A stretch of 64,000 bases of DNA, taken from contig NZ_QUNI01000001.1 of assembly GCF_003385115.1 (NCBI RefSeq), positions 310,001 to 374,000 on the forward strand, in the 5' to 3' direction. Below the pieces are notes generated by a model. The model made no database searches. It had not been told where the DNA came from and was given only the letters and a program-made list of their open reading frames with translations. This DNA is from Flavobacterium aquicola. Lineage in GTDB: Bacteria > Bacteroidota > Bacteroidia > Flavobacteriales > Flavobacteriaceae. Position 1 is the first letter of the stretch, and each line of letters starts with the position of its first letter. Below are positions 17,551-25,867 of the stretch, piece after piece. Position numbers and translations under genes: made by a program.

Positions 17551-17578
17551 CATAAATGTTTTTAAACTCAAAACCATT

Positions 17579-18154
17579 ATGAACGCAACGACATCTTACC
17601 TTGAAAGTGTAAAAAAGCAGTTTCTCTACTATAAAATGCTGGGAGAAAAAGCAATAGAACAATTGGAACCGGAACAATTATTTGTGTCGGTCAACGAAGA
17701 CACGAACAGCATTGCCGTGATAGTAAAACACCTTGCAGGAAACATGTTGTCGCGCTGGACGGATTTCCTAACTACCGATGGTGAAAAGGAAACTAGAAAC
17801 AGGGACGGCGAATTTGAAAATGACTTACAGACAAAAGAACAAGTACTGACTGAGTGGAATACTGGATGGGATTGTTTTCTGAAAGCATTGGACAGCTTAC
17901 AGCCCGAACAGCTTTCGAAAATTATCTATATCCGAAATGAGGGCCATACCGTTATTGAAGCCATCAACAGACAACTGGCGCATTATCCATATCATATTGG
18001 GCAGATTGTTTTTTATGCTAAACAGCTTAAAAACAGTGAATGGGATAGTCTATCAATTCCTCGAAACAAATCAAACAGCTATAATGCCGATAAATTTGCC
18101 AAAGAAAAAAGGATTAAAAATTTTACTGAAGAAGAATTTAGACGAATGAAATAG
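17579..18154 (+). CDS. DinB-superfamily DUF1572 protein
   Basis: Protein of 191 residues from the chosen start. It is a four-helix-bundle protein of the DinB/YfiT-like superfamily, close to DUF1572: ESVKKQFLYYKMLGEKAIEQL, SIAVIVKHLAGNML with one metal His, and LAHYPYHIGQIVFYAKQL with the other His residues. These proteins bind a divalent metal and often act as thiol transferases, but the substrate is unknown. An in-frame ATG at 17528 lies inside the nuclease gene; 17579 gives the normal N-terminus for the family. Confidence 0.82.
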   Translation: MNATTSYLESVKKQFLYYKMLGEKAIEQLEPEQLFVSVNEDTNSIAVIVKHLAGNMLSRWTDFLTTDGEKETRNRDGEFENDLQTKEQVLTEWNTGWDCFLKALDSLQPEQLSKIIYIRNEGHTVIEAINRQLAHYPYHIGQIVFYAKQLKNSEWDSLSIPRNKSNSYNADKFAKEKRIKNFTEEEFRRMK

Positions 18155-18166
18155 GGGCGCAAAAAT

Positions 18167-18232
18167 CAATGGCAATATCAATGTCAATCCTAAAATCTAA
18201 AATCTGAATTCTTAATTCTTAATTCTGAGATC
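18167..18232. repeat. Short-word direct repeats downstream of the DUF1572 gene
   Basis: Three words in tandem: CAAT-rich (CAATGGCAATATCAATGTCAAT), then AAAATCT twice, then TTAATTC three times. Unlike the other word-repeat sites, a long hairpin is not obvious. Confidence 0.5.
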
Positions 18233-18240
18233 TGAAACAC

Positions 18241-18382
18241 TGCCCCAGATGGAAGTGGAAACCCCACAGGGCTAAATCCTATTTTTTCTTGTACCAAAAG
18301 AGCGACCAGCGGAAGCTCCTTTTGGTACATTAGAAAAAAAGGAGATAGACCGAGGAGTTGGAACGGACAGCTGGATCAGGCA
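18241..18382. ncRNA. Candidate structured RNA / intergenic repeat, copy A
   Basis: Strand not fixed. Outer pairing TGCC (18241-18244) with GGCA (18379-18382). A long central hairpin is formed by GTACCAAAAGAGC (18291-) and GCTCCTTTTGGTAC (18315-18328), extended outward by a T-run and an A-run. Flanks GATGGAAGTGGAAACC and GGAACGGACAGCTGGATC resemble those of the element at 31090-31183, while the hairpin itself differs. Notably GC-richer than its surroundings. It may belong to a known flavobacterial RNA class (for example Flavo-1), which I cannot test here. Confidence 0.5.
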
Positions 18383-18407
18383 CCAAATAATTAATAAAAC
18401 TAGCTAA

Positions 18408-18782
18408 ATGAAAAAATTAATCTTGCTCCTCACACTACTATCACTAATGTCATGTTATGATGTGGAGCGCAACTGTAAAGATTTTAAAACTGGAAAATTT
18501 GAATTTGAATACGAAATTAACGGCGTTAAAAAAACGACTGTATTTGAACGCAATGATAGCATTGAAATTGAGACTTTTGAAGGAAAAACAGATACTTCTA
18601 CCGTTCGCTGGGTGAATGACTGCGAATACATTTTGCAGAAAAAACACCCAAAAAATAAGGCCGAAGAGAAAGCGATCAGCATGAAAATTTTGACTACCTC
18701 AAAAAATTCCTATACCTTTGAATTTGGGATGGTAGGATCCGATTCTAAACAAAAAGGAACGGTTACTAAGATTTCAGAATAA
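18408..18782 (+). CDS. Small lipoprotein of unknown function
   Basis: Protein of 124 residues with a lipoprotein signal MKKLILLLTLLSLMSC (Cys16), then a small domain with alternating strands that contains two further cysteines (Cys23 and one in VNDCEYILQ). It may form a disulfide in the periplasm. I do not recognise a characterised family. The gene follows the structured repeat A by 26 bp and precedes TerC by 72 bp. Confidence 0.7.
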   Translation: MKKLILLLTLLSLMSCYDVERNCKDFKTGKFEFEYEINGVKKTTVFERNDSIEIETFEGKTDTSTVRWVNDCEYILQKKHPKNKAEEKAISMKILTTSKNSYTFEFGMVGSDSKQKGTVTKISE

Positions 18783-18854
18783 TGATTACAAGCTGTAGTC
18801 AGCAGATTAATAAATTATAAAAACATAATAAAAACAAACCCTTAACAATAAAAA

Positions 18855-19625
18855 ATGGAAATTTTTCTGAACCCAGATGCTTGGATTGCTTTATTAACGC
18901 TTACTTTTTTGGAAATTGTTTTAGGAATTGATAACATCATTTTCATCTCAATTGCAACTGGAAAATTAGCTGTAGAAGACCGCAAAAAAGCAACTAAAGT
19001 GGGTATGTTTTTAGCAATGTTTATGCGTATTGCATTGTTGTTTGGAATTAATTTCCTCACCCAAATGAAGAAACCTTGGTTTACCATTGACTGGAGCTGG
19101 CTTCATGCAGGGGTTACGGGACAAAGTCTTATTTTGTTATTTGGAGGATTGTTCCTTATTTACAAAAGCACCAATGAAATTCGCGAGAAAGTAGACGAAA
19201 AAGGCCATGAAGAAAAAGAATTAGGTAAAGCGGCCGCAAAGTCTTTCCAGAGTGTAATTCTTCAGATTATAATGATTGACTTGGTTTTTTCTTTTGACAG
19301 TATTTTGACCGCTGTGGGAATGACCAATGGCGTTGAAGGCGCCTTGATTATTATGATTACAGCTGTGGTGATATCGGTTTTGATTATGATGCAGTTTGCG
19401 GTTCCTGTTGGGAATTTTGTAAACAAACATCCTTCCATTCAAATATTAGGATTATCCTTTTTGATTTTAATTGGATTCATGTTATTGACAGAAAGTGCGC
19501 ATTTGTCCAATGCTCTTATTTTCGGAAGTCACGTAACTCCTGTACCAAAAGGATATTTATACTTTGCAATTTCATTCTCTTTATTTGTAGAAATAATAAA
19601 TATGAGAGTTACCAAAAAGAAATAA
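18855..19625 (+). CDS. TerC-family integral membrane protein
   Basis: Inner-membrane protein of 256 residues with about seven transmembrane helices. The family motifs are clear: LEIVLGIDNIIFISIATGKL (about 19-38) and MIDLVFSFDSILTAVGM, whose acidic residues are thought to bind metal ions. Members export manganese or calcium, or confer tellurite resistance; there are no ter operon genes here, so metal (Mn) handling is the better guess. The small NrtS-like gene follows after one base, so the two are one transcript. Confidence 0.88.
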   Translation: MEIFLNPDAWIALLTLTFLEIVLGIDNIIFISIATGKLAVEDRKKATKVGMFLAMFMRIALLFGINFLTQMKKPWFTIDWSWLHAGVTGQSLILLFGGLFLIYKSTNEIREKVDEKGHEEKELGKAAAKSFQSVILQIIMIDLVFSFDSILTAVGMTNGVEGALIIMITAVVISVLIMMQFAVPVGNFVNKHPSIQILGLSFLILIGFMLLTESAHLSNALIFGSHVTPVPKGYLYFAISFSLFVEIINMRVTKKK

Positions 19626-19626
19626 T

Positions 19627-19857
19627 ATGCTTTCTAAAAATATAAAAAATGCTTTGATTATTGCTGCTGTAGTGGGAACTATATTAAACACCATTAACAG
19701 TTATGATGTGATTTGGGAAAGCAATTTTACTTTTAGAAATGTTTTAAGAATAGTCTTGACCTATATAACTCCGTTTTGCGTTTCGCTATATTCTTCTACA
19801 TTAGCATCAAAATCATTCGAAAAAACAAATACCAAAAACACAGTTACTGAAAAGTAG
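19627..19857 (+). CDS. NrtS-like small membrane protein
   Basis: Protein of 76 residues with two transmembrane helices (about 8-26 and 39-60). The pattern ALIIAAVVGTILNTINSYD followed by ITPFCVSLYSS resembles the NrtS family, first described as nitrate transport proteins in cyanobacteria. The first base comes one base after the TerC stop codon. Its last codons are part of the terminator hairpin. The nitrate role is not supported by the neighbourhood, so the family name should not be taken as function. Confidence 0.68.
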   Translation: MLSKNIKNALIIAAVVGTILNTINSYDVIWESNFTFRNVLRIVLTYITPFCVSLYSSTLASKSFEKTNTKNTVTEK

Positions 19858-19870
19858 CTGTGTTTTTTTT
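19834..19870 (+). terminator. Terminator overlapping the 3' end of the NrtS-like gene
   Basis: AACACAG (19837-19843) pairs with CTGTGTT (19858-19864), with further TTACT/AGTAG pairing inside, followed by a run of T to 19870. The stop codon of the small gene lies in the right arm. Confidence 0.8.
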
Positions 19871-19906
19871 TATAAATTTTAGTTTCAAAAACATTATTCA
19901 AATTCC

Positions 19907-21826
19907 ATGAAAAATACTATTTCGCATAGAGTTGCCGATTTCCTAAAGAATTTCCCTCCTTTTACATTTTTAAATCAAAATGACATTGAAGTTCTATCTG
20001 AACAGATTTCAATTATTTATAAAGAAAAAGACAATGTGATTTTTGCTGAAAATGATGAAACTCACGACTCTTTTTATGTTGTTCACAAAGGTGCTGTTGC
20101 ACTAAGAAAAGGGGTAAAAAATGATACAATTGATATGTGTGATGAAGGAGATATCTTTGGATTACGGCCTCTTATCGCTAATGAAAATTATAAAATGGAA
20201 GCTAGGGCTTATGAAGAAACCATACTTTATTCAATCCCAATAGACATTTTTAGGCCTTACGCTTTGCAGAACAAAGATGTTGGAAATTTTTTAATTCAGA
20301 GTTTTGCTTCAAATACTACTAATCCCTACTCTGAAAGCTACAGAGGAAAGCTGTATGGCGAAACATTAGCTGGCGATCTGCTGGATAATACGCCGCAAAT
20401 ATTAGATATTCATCCGGTCAAATATTCTAAAAAAATAGTAACCTGCTCATCTGCAACTCCTGTAAAAGAAATTGCTCAAATGATGACTAAAAAAAATGTA
20501 GGCGCTATACTTGTTGTTGAGGATAAACTGCCTATTGGTATTATCACAGATAAGGATTTGCGAAATAAAATCGTTACCGGCGAATATCCAATTACATCTG
20601 CTGCATCAGTAATCATGACAAGTCCGGTTATTACGTATCCTAAAAATCTGACTACGACACAAGCGCAAATGGCCATGATGAAAAGCAACATAAGCCATAT
20701 ATGCCTTACTAAAGACGGTACGCCAAACACAAAAGCGGTTGGTATTCTTTCGAAACATGATGTAATGGTATCGTTAGGAAATAACCCTGCAGTCCTTATA
20801 AAAGCTGTAAAAAGAGCCAAAAAATATAAAGAAATAAAACCGATACGGGCAAGTATCATGCAGTTACTGCAAGGCTATTTAGACCAAAACATTCCAATAA
20901 CACTGACATCAAAAATCATTACCGAATTAAATGACGTTTGTATTCAGCAGGTTATTGCAATTGCATTAAAAAAAATGCCTACTCCTCCTCCTGCAAAATT
21001 TGCTTGGCTGGCAATGGGAAGTCAAGGACGAAGTGAGCAATTACTGCAGACTGATCAGGACAATGCTTTGGTTTATGAAGATGTTGCTGAAGAATTAAAA
21101 GAAAAGACCCAAAAATACTTCTTGGAATTGGCCGCTCATGTCAACAAAGGACTATTTGAAATTGGATACGAATACTGCCCTGCTGAAATGATGGCATCCA
21201 ACCCAAAATGGTGTTTGAGCCTAGAAGAATGGAAAAAACTAGTTCACCACTGGATTACTAATACAGGAAAAGATGAAGTCCTCCTATCCTTTATCTTTTT
21301 TGATTACAGCCTTTCCTATGGTGACAGTGAACTTGCAAATAAACTTTCAGATTATATTTTAGAAGATATTAAAGCTAATCCGGTTTTTTATCTTCATTTG
21401 GTGAGCGGTGCTTTGCAAAGCCCATCTCCTACTGGTTTTTTTAGACAATTTTTATTGGAGCAGGATGGCGCTAACAAAGATTTCTTCGATATAAAAAGAA
21501 GAGCATTAATGCCATTAAGCGATGCTGCAAGAGTATTAATTTTATCCCATTCAGTAAAATCAATCAGTAATACTCCAGAACGTTTTGAAAAACTCGCCGA
21601 ATTAGAACCTCAAAACAGAGAATTATACTTATCCTGTGCCTATTCCTATAAAGCGCTTTTAAAATTCAGAACCAAACAAGGACTGCTGCATAATGATTCT
21701 GGGCAGTATATCGCTTTGGAACATCTTACCAAATTAGAAAAAATCAAATTAAAAAGTACTTTTAAAACCATTAAAGAACTACAGGAAATTATCTCCATTC
21801 GTTTTAATCCATCAAACATTTTGTAA
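19907..21826 (+). CDS. CNMP-binding / CBS / DUF294 nucleotidyltransferase-like signal protein
   Basis: Protein of 639 residues. Order: cyclic-nucleotide-binding-like domain (about 10-135), a pair of CBS domains (about 170-295), a DUF294 nucleotidyltransferase-like domain (about 320-460) with GSQGRSEQLLQTDQDNALVY (the GS...D-x-D-like motif of GlnD-type enzymes), and a C-terminal helical DUF294_C domain. It lacks membrane segments. The exonuclease gene overlaps its stop codon by one base, a pairing seen in many bacteria, often beside an acetate/solute symporter that is absent here. Likely senses nucleotides; the target is unknown. Confidence 0.87.
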   Translation: MKNTISHRVADFLKNFPPFTFLNQNDIEVLSEQISIIYKEKDNVIFAENDETHDSFYVVHKGAVALRKGVKNDTIDMCDEGDIFGLRPLIANENYKMEARAYEETILYSIPIDIFRPYALQNKDVGNFLIQSFASNTTNPYSESYRGKLYGETLAGDLLDNTPQILDIHPVKYSKKIVTCSSATPVKEIAQMMTKKNVGAILVVEDKLPIGIITDKDLRNKIVTGEYPITSAASVIMTSPVITYPKNLTTTQAQMAMMKSNISHICLTKDGTPNTKAVGILSKHDVMVSLGNNPAVLIKAVKRAKKYKEIKPIRASIMQLLQGYLDQNIPITLTSKIITELNDVCIQQVIAIALKKMPTPPPAKFAWLAMGSQGRSEQLLQTDQDNALVYEDVAEELKEKTQKYFLELAAHVNKGLFEIGYEYCPAEMMASNPKWCLSLEEWKKLVHHWITNTGKDEVLLSFIFFDYSLSYGDSELANKLSDYILEDIKANPVFYLHLVSGALQSPSPTGFFRQFLLEQDGANKDFFDIKRRALMPLSDAARVLILSHSVKSISNTPERFEKLAELEPQNRELYLSCAYSYKALLKFRTKQGLLHNDSGQYIALEHLTKLEKIKLKSTFKTIKELQEIISIRFNPSNIL

Positions 21827-22497
21827 TGAAGAACTTTTTTGAGAAATGGAAAACCATACTGTTTGATTTTTTAACAATAACTAAAAAACCAATTGATGAA
21901 TCACTTTTACACAGTGTTGAAAACACCCGCTTTGTAGTTTTAGACACCGAAACCACTGGCTTTGACTACGACAATGACAGAATGCTCTGCATAGGAGCTA
22001 TAACTTTAAAAGATGGTGTCATTGCAATATCTGAAAGTTTTGAAATGTATATTCATCAGGAACATTACGATAAAAGCAGTGTGCAGATTCATGGTATTCT
22101 AAGAGATTTAGTTATGGAAAAACCCAGTGAATTAGAAGTGTTGCAGCAGTTTTTGACTTTCTTGGGAGATTCTATCATCATCGCTCATCATACTATATTT
22201 GATATAACGATGATTAATCGCGCTTTAGAACGAAATGGTCTTCCGCTGTTAACCAATAAAACTTTGGATACGGCGTTTCTCTACAAGAAAACACTAATCA
22301 GATCTAATATTTTAGAATATAAAGATCATTACGCACTTGATGATCTTGCCGACAAATTTGATATTTCTAAAAAAGACCGCCATACCGCAATGGGCGATGC
22401 TTATATTACCGCAATAGCTTTCCTCAAAATTGTAAAAAAATTAAAAGAGAAGAAAAGAAAAGGCGAATTCCTTTTGAAAGACCTCTTCTATTACTAG
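21826..22497 (+). CDS. DnaQ-like 3'-5' exonuclease
   Basis: Protein of 223 residues of the DEDDh exonuclease family, like the proofreading subunit of DNA polymerase III. Motifs: FVVLDTETTGFD (Asp-x-Glu, Exo I), HHTIFDITMINRAL (Exo II) and HTAMGDAYITAIAFL (H-x4-D, Exo III). It has no polymerase-binding extension beyond the core. Translation is coupled to the DUF294 protein (TAATG overlap), so it works with that signal protein rather than replication; substrate unknown. A strong hairpin follows. Confidence 0.87.
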   Translation: MKNFFEKWKTILFDFLTITKKPIDESLLHSVENTRFVVLDTETTGFDYDNDRMLCIGAITLKDGVIAISESFEMYIHQEHYDKSSVQIHGILRDLVMEKPSELEVLQQFLTFLGDSIIIAHHTIFDITMINRALERNGLPLLTNKTLDTAFLYKKTLIRSNILEYKDHYALDDLADKFDISKKDRHTAMGDAYITAIAFLKIVKKLKEKKRKGEFLLKDLFYY

Positions 22498-22548
22498 ACA
22501 AAACAGTTATTTTGTCAAAATTTATTACCTAAGTATTCCTTCAGCCTT

Positions 22549-22607
22549 AATTATCTGCGTAACTAAAAATAGATTTTCTATTTTAGTTACGCAGATAATT
22601 ACTTTTT
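22549..22607 (+). terminator. Terminator of the DUF294-exonuclease operon
   Basis: Twenty-base perfect arms (22549-22568 and 22581-22600) with further ATAG/CTAT pairing around a T-rich loop, followed by ACTTTTTAT. An unusually long, strong stem ahead of the pectin region. Confidence 0.85.
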
Positions 22608-22617
22608 ATATCTTACA

Positions 22618-22627
22618 TAATCGATTA
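22618..22627. promoter_or_regulatory. Possible auxiliary LacI-type operator upstream of the MFS gene
   Basis: TAATCGATTA shares the ten-base core of the pectin operator. Its centre is about 118 bp upstream of the main site at 22734-22747. Outer bases differ (CA and TT), so affinity would be lower. Confidence 0.35.
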
Positions 22628-22703
22628 TTAAGCTGTCAATTCTAGCTTTCCCTTAAAAAAACATATTCTTTTTTTCTATATCAAAAAAAAATCAGTTAAT
22701 AAA

Positions 22704-22733
22704 TTGTATATCTCAAAATAAAACCTATTTTTG
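22704..22733 (+). promoter_or_regulatory. Promoter of the hexuronate transporter gene
   Basis: TTG (22704-22706), a 19-base spacer, TATTTTTG (22726-22733), a full match to the Bacteroidota consensus. The operator palindrome begins at the very next base, so it covers the transcription start. Confidence 0.75.
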
Positions 22734-22747
22734 TGTAATCGATTACA
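22734..22747. promoter_or_regulatory. LacI-type operator, MFS transporter promoter
   Basis: Perfect 14-bp palindrome TGTAATCGATTACA with the central CG typical of LacI/GalR operators. It directly follows the -7 box and lies 46 bp before the start codon. Related copies are at 24164, 35104 and 35289. Confidence 0.8.
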
Positions 22748-22792
22748 TTAAATAATTACAATTAACTGAACCAAAATAAAATTTAGGGAATT

Positions 22793-24103
22793 ATGAATAA
22801 TCAAAACATTGGTAAATACAGATGGACGATTTGCAGCTTAGTCTTTTTTGCTACGACAGTAAATTATTTAGACAGGAATGTAATAAGTTACCTAAGACCA
22901 TTTTTAGCGGAAGCTTTTCATTGGTCACCTGAACAGGAAGTAATCGATTATGCAAATATTGAAATAGCTTTTAAAATTGCTTACGCCTTAGGAATGCTGA
23001 TGGCAGGCGGATTTATTGACAAATTAGGCACAAAGTTAGGTTATGCAATCGCAACTGGTTTGTGGAGTTTAGCTGCGGTTGGTCATGCCTTTGCAACTGG
23101 AACAGGAGGTTTTATAATTGCACGAGTATTTTTAGGAGTTACCGAAGCTGGGAATTTTCCAGCAGCTATAAAAGCCACTGCCGAATGGTTTCCGCAGAAA
23201 GAACGGGCTTTAGCAACAGGAATTTTTAATTCTGGGAGTAATATTGGAGCCATAATCGTTCCATTATCTGTTCCATTTATTGCTGAAAATTATGGCTGGC
23301 AATGGGCTTTTATTGCAACTGGAGTTATTGGTTTTATATGGCTGTTTTTGTGGTTTATATATTATGAAGTGCCTCAAAAACAAAAACGTCTTTCTCAGGC
23401 GGAACTTGAATATATTACTGCAGACAAAACGGAAGTAATTGAAGAAGAAAATACAGAGAAAGCATCTTGGTTAAAGCTGCTTACTTTTCGCCAGACATGG
23501 GCATTTGCTATTGGTAAATTATTAACTGATCCAGTTTGGTGGTTTTATTTATTCTGGCTGCCGGATTTCTTAATGAAACAGTACAAACTTACTTCAACCG
23601 GAATTATCTGGCCTTGCGCATTAGTTTATGTAATTGGAAGTATTGGAAGTATTGGCGGAGGATGGCTGCCGCTAAAACTAATAAACAAAAACTGGCCGGC
23701 TTACAAAGCCCGTAAAACAAGTATGCTGCTTTATGCCTTTGCAGTTTTGCCCGTTTTGTTTTCCCAGTATTTGGGTTCAATCAATATGTGGTGGGCGATT
23801 TTGGTTATAGGTTTTGCCGTATCTGCTCATCAGGCATGGAGCGCCAATATCTTCACAACTGTATCGGATATGTTTCCAAAAAACGCAACTGCTTCAGTGA
23901 CTGGAATCGGTGGAATGTTCGGGGCGCTTGGGGGAATTTTGTTAACTTTACTGGTTCAGAAAAATATGTTTGTTTATTACACCAAAATTGGCAAAATAGA
24001 AACGGGTTATTTCATCATGTTTTGTATTTGTGGCGCTGCTTATTTATTAGCGTGGCTGATCATGCATATTTTGGTACCAAAAATGAAAAAAGTAGAATTA
24101 TAA
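22793..24103 (+). CDS. exuT: MFS hexuronate transporter (ExuT-like, anion:cation symporter family)
   Basis: Inner-membrane symporter of 436 residues with twelve predicted helices. It imports hexuronates (galacturonate or the unsaturated 4-deoxy uronate), driven by protons. Family features: YRWTICSLVFFATTVNYLDRNV at the N-terminus, the DKLGTKLGYA motif of MFS loop 2-3, and RVFLGVTEAGNFPAAIKATAEWF. The gene is preceded by its own operator-controlled promoter and followed by the kduI operon, which has a second such promoter. The gene symbol is by analogy; the exact uronate imported is not proven. Confidence 0.85.
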   Translation: MNNQNIGKYRWTICSLVFFATTVNYLDRNVISYLRPFLAEAFHWSPEQEVIDYANIEIAFKIAYALGMLMAGGFIDKLGTKLGYAIATGLWSLAAVGHAFATGTGGFIIARVFLGVTEAGNFPAAIKATAEWFPQKERALATGIFNSGSNIGAIIVPLSVPFIAENYGWQWAFIATGVIGFIWLFLWFIYYEVPQKQKRLSQAELEYITADKTEVIEEENTEKASWLKLLTFRQTWAFAIGKLLTDPVWWFYLFWLPDFLMKQYKLTSTGIIWPCALVYVIGSIGSIGGGWLPLKLINKNWPAYKARKTSMLLYAFAVLPVLFSQYLGSINMWWAILVIGFAVSAHQAWSANIFTTVSDMFPKNATASVTGIGGMFGALGGILLTLLVQKNMFVYYTKIGKIETGYFIMFCICGAAYLLAWLIMHILVPKMKKVEL

Positions 24104-24133
24104 TTTTTAGCTAAATAAAATTCACTTTGAATT

Positions 24134-24163
24134 ATGTTATTTAAATATAAAAATATAATTTTG
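24134..24163 (+). promoter_or_regulatory. Promoter of the kduI-uxaA operon
   Basis: TAATTTTG (24156-24163) is a full TAnnTTTG match directly before the operator. The -33 element at 19-base spacing is ATG (24134-24136), a weak match; a TTG lies seven bases further up. The leader would be only about 23 bases. Confidence 0.65.
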
Positions 24164-24177
24164 TGCAATCGATTACA
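24164..24177. promoter_or_regulatory. LacI-type operator, kduI operon
   Basis: TGCAATCGATTACA, one base different from the perfect site at 22734 and identical to the one at 35289. It ends 14 bp before the kduI start codon. Confidence 0.8.
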
Positions 24178-24191
24178 TTAAACTTTATACC

Positions 24192-25028
24192 ATGACAAAA
24201 TATAGCTCACGATATGCTTCAAGCCCAGAAGCCGTAAAACAGTATGACACTAAGCAGTTAAGAGATGAATTCTTAATTGATGATTTAATGCAGGAGAATG
24301 AAATTTCATTGACATATTCCCATTATGACCGATATATAGCCGGCTCAGCAGTTCCGGTTAAAGATCTAACATTGGAAACAATAGATCCATTAAAAGCAGG
24401 CTACTTCCTAGAACGCAGAGAAATGGGAATTATTAATGTTGGAGGAAATGGTTCTGTAGTTGTTGAAGGAACTGTATATGAATTAGGTTTTAAAGATGCC
24501 TTATATATTGGAAGCGGTAACAAAGAAGTGATTTTTAAAAGTGCGGATTCAAAAAATCCTGCAAAATTTTATATCAACTCTGCTCCTGCTCATACCAATT
24601 ATCCGACTAAAAAAGTGAGTTTGGCGGAAGCTAACAAACTAGAATTAGGAACAATGGAAACTGCTAATCACCGCACGGTAAATCAAATGATTATTGGCAG
24701 CGTTGTTACTACCTGCCAATTACAAATGGGAATGACCGAATTAAGACCTGGAAGTGTCTGGAACACTATGCCTGCTCACGTTCATGACCGCAGAATGGAA
24801 GTTTATTTCTATTTGGATATTCCAGAAAATCAAGCAGTATGCCACTTTATGGGACAGCCGCAGGAAACAAGACATATCTGGATGAATAATCATCAGGCTG
24901 TGATTTCGCCACCATGGTCAATACATTCAGGTTCAGGAACAAGCAACTATACTTTTATTTGGGGAATGGCCGGTGAAAACCTTGATTATGGAGATATGGA
25001 TGTTTGCAAAATAACCGATTTAAGATAA
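24192..25028 (+). CDS. kduI: 5-dehydro-4-deoxy-D-glucuronate isomerase KduI
   Basis: Converts 5-keto-4-deoxyuronate, the open-chain form of the unsaturated uronate released by GH105 or lyases, into 2,5-diketo-3-deoxygluconate. It is a cupin enzyme of 278 residues, the standard length. The zinc site is visible in MPAHVHDRRMEVYFYLDI with the later HSGSG histidine. First gene of a seven-gene operon; kduD follows 23 bp later and uses its product. The operator lies right before it. Confidence 0.95.
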   Translation: MTKYSSRYASSPEAVKQYDTKQLRDEFLIDDLMQENEISLTYSHYDRYIAGSAVPVKDLTLETIDPLKAGYFLERREMGIINVGGNGSVVVEGTVYELGFKDALYIGSGNKEVIFKSADSKNPAKFYINSAPAHTNYPTKKVSLAEANKLELGTMETANHRTVNQMIIGSVVTTCQLQMGMTELRPGSVWNTMPAHVHDRRMEVYFYLDIPENQAVCHFMGQPQETRHIWMNNHQAVISPPWSIHSGSGTSNYTFIWGMAGENLDYGDMDVCKITDLR

Positions 25029-25051
25029 TTAATAACAATTAAATAAAAAAT

Positions 25052-25846
25052 ATGTCAATCAACCTTTTTGATTTAACTGGAAAAATAGCATTAGTAACTG
25101 GCGCAGTTCATGGACTTGGAATGGCAATGGCAAAAGGACTTGGTCATGCTGGTGCAAAAATTGTAATAAACGATCGTTCTTCACGAGAAACAGTAGACAA
25201 TGCTGTTGCTGAATATAAATCAGTAGGAATTGACGCTTACGGATATGTATTTGATGTAACTGATGAAGCTGCTGTAATTGAAAATATAAAAAAGATAGAA
25301 ACAGAAGTCGGTCCAATCGATATTCTGATCAATAACGCTGGAATTATCAAAAGAACTCCTATCATTGATATGGAAGTTAAAGATTTTGCCGAAGTTATTA
25401 ACGTAGATCTAATCAGTCCTTTTATCATGTCAAAAGCAGTTGCCAAAGGAATGATTGCTCGCGGTAACGGAGGAAAAATCATCAACATCTGTTCTATGAT
25501 GAGCGAATTAGGAAGAGATACTGTAAGTGCTTATGCTTCTGCAAAAGGAGGTTTAAAAATGTTGACAAAAAGCATGGCTACAGAGTGGGCAAAATTCAAT
25601 ATCCAGACAAACGGAATCGGTCCTGGATACTTTGCAACAACTCAAACTGCTCCAATTAGAGTAGACGGACATCCGTTTAACGAATTTATCATCAGCAGAA
25701 CTCCGGCAAATCGCTGGGGAGATCCAGAGGATTTACAAGGAGCCGCTATATTTCTTTCTTCAAAAGCAAGTGATTTTGTAAACGGCCACATTCTTTATGT
25801 AGACGGCGGAATTCTTGCTACCATTGGAAAACCATCAAACGAGTAG
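25052..25846 (+). CDS. kduD: 2-dehydro-3-deoxy-D-gluconate 5-dehydrogenase KduD
   Basis: Short-chain dehydrogenase of 264 residues that reduces 2,5-diketo-3-deoxygluconate to 2-keto-3-deoxygluconate (KDG) with NAD(P)H. Motifs: cofactor loop TGAVHGLGMA (16-25), NNAG (94-97), and the catalytic Ser148, Tyr161 and Lys165 (YASAK). Its place between kduI and uxaC supports this over the near-identical gluconate 5-dehydrogenase annotation. Acts in the cytoplasm. Confidence 0.92.
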   Translation: MSINLFDLTGKIALVTGAVHGLGMAMAKGLGHAGAKIVINDRSSRETVDNAVAEYKSVGIDAYGYVFDVTDEAAVIENIKKIETEVGPIDILINNAGIIKRTPIIDMEVKDFAEVINVDLISPFIMSKAVAKGMIARGNGGKIINICSMMSELGRDTVSAYASAKGGLKMLTKSMATEWAKFNIQTNGIGPGYFATTQTAPIRVDGHPFNEFIISRTPANRWGDPEDLQGAAIFLSSKASDFVNGHILYVDGGILATIGKPSNE

Positions 25847-25867
25847 TAATATTTCAATAAAATTGCA

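Noticed and set aside
18855..19625. TerC as part of a tellurite/phage-resistance ter operon
   Set aside because: None of terA, terB, terD, terE or terZ is nearby; only an NrtS-like small gene follows.
23788..24114. Additional 108-residue reading frame overlapping the MFS gene
   Set aside because: It lies in another frame of a strongly conserved transporter and its translation has no recognisable domain.
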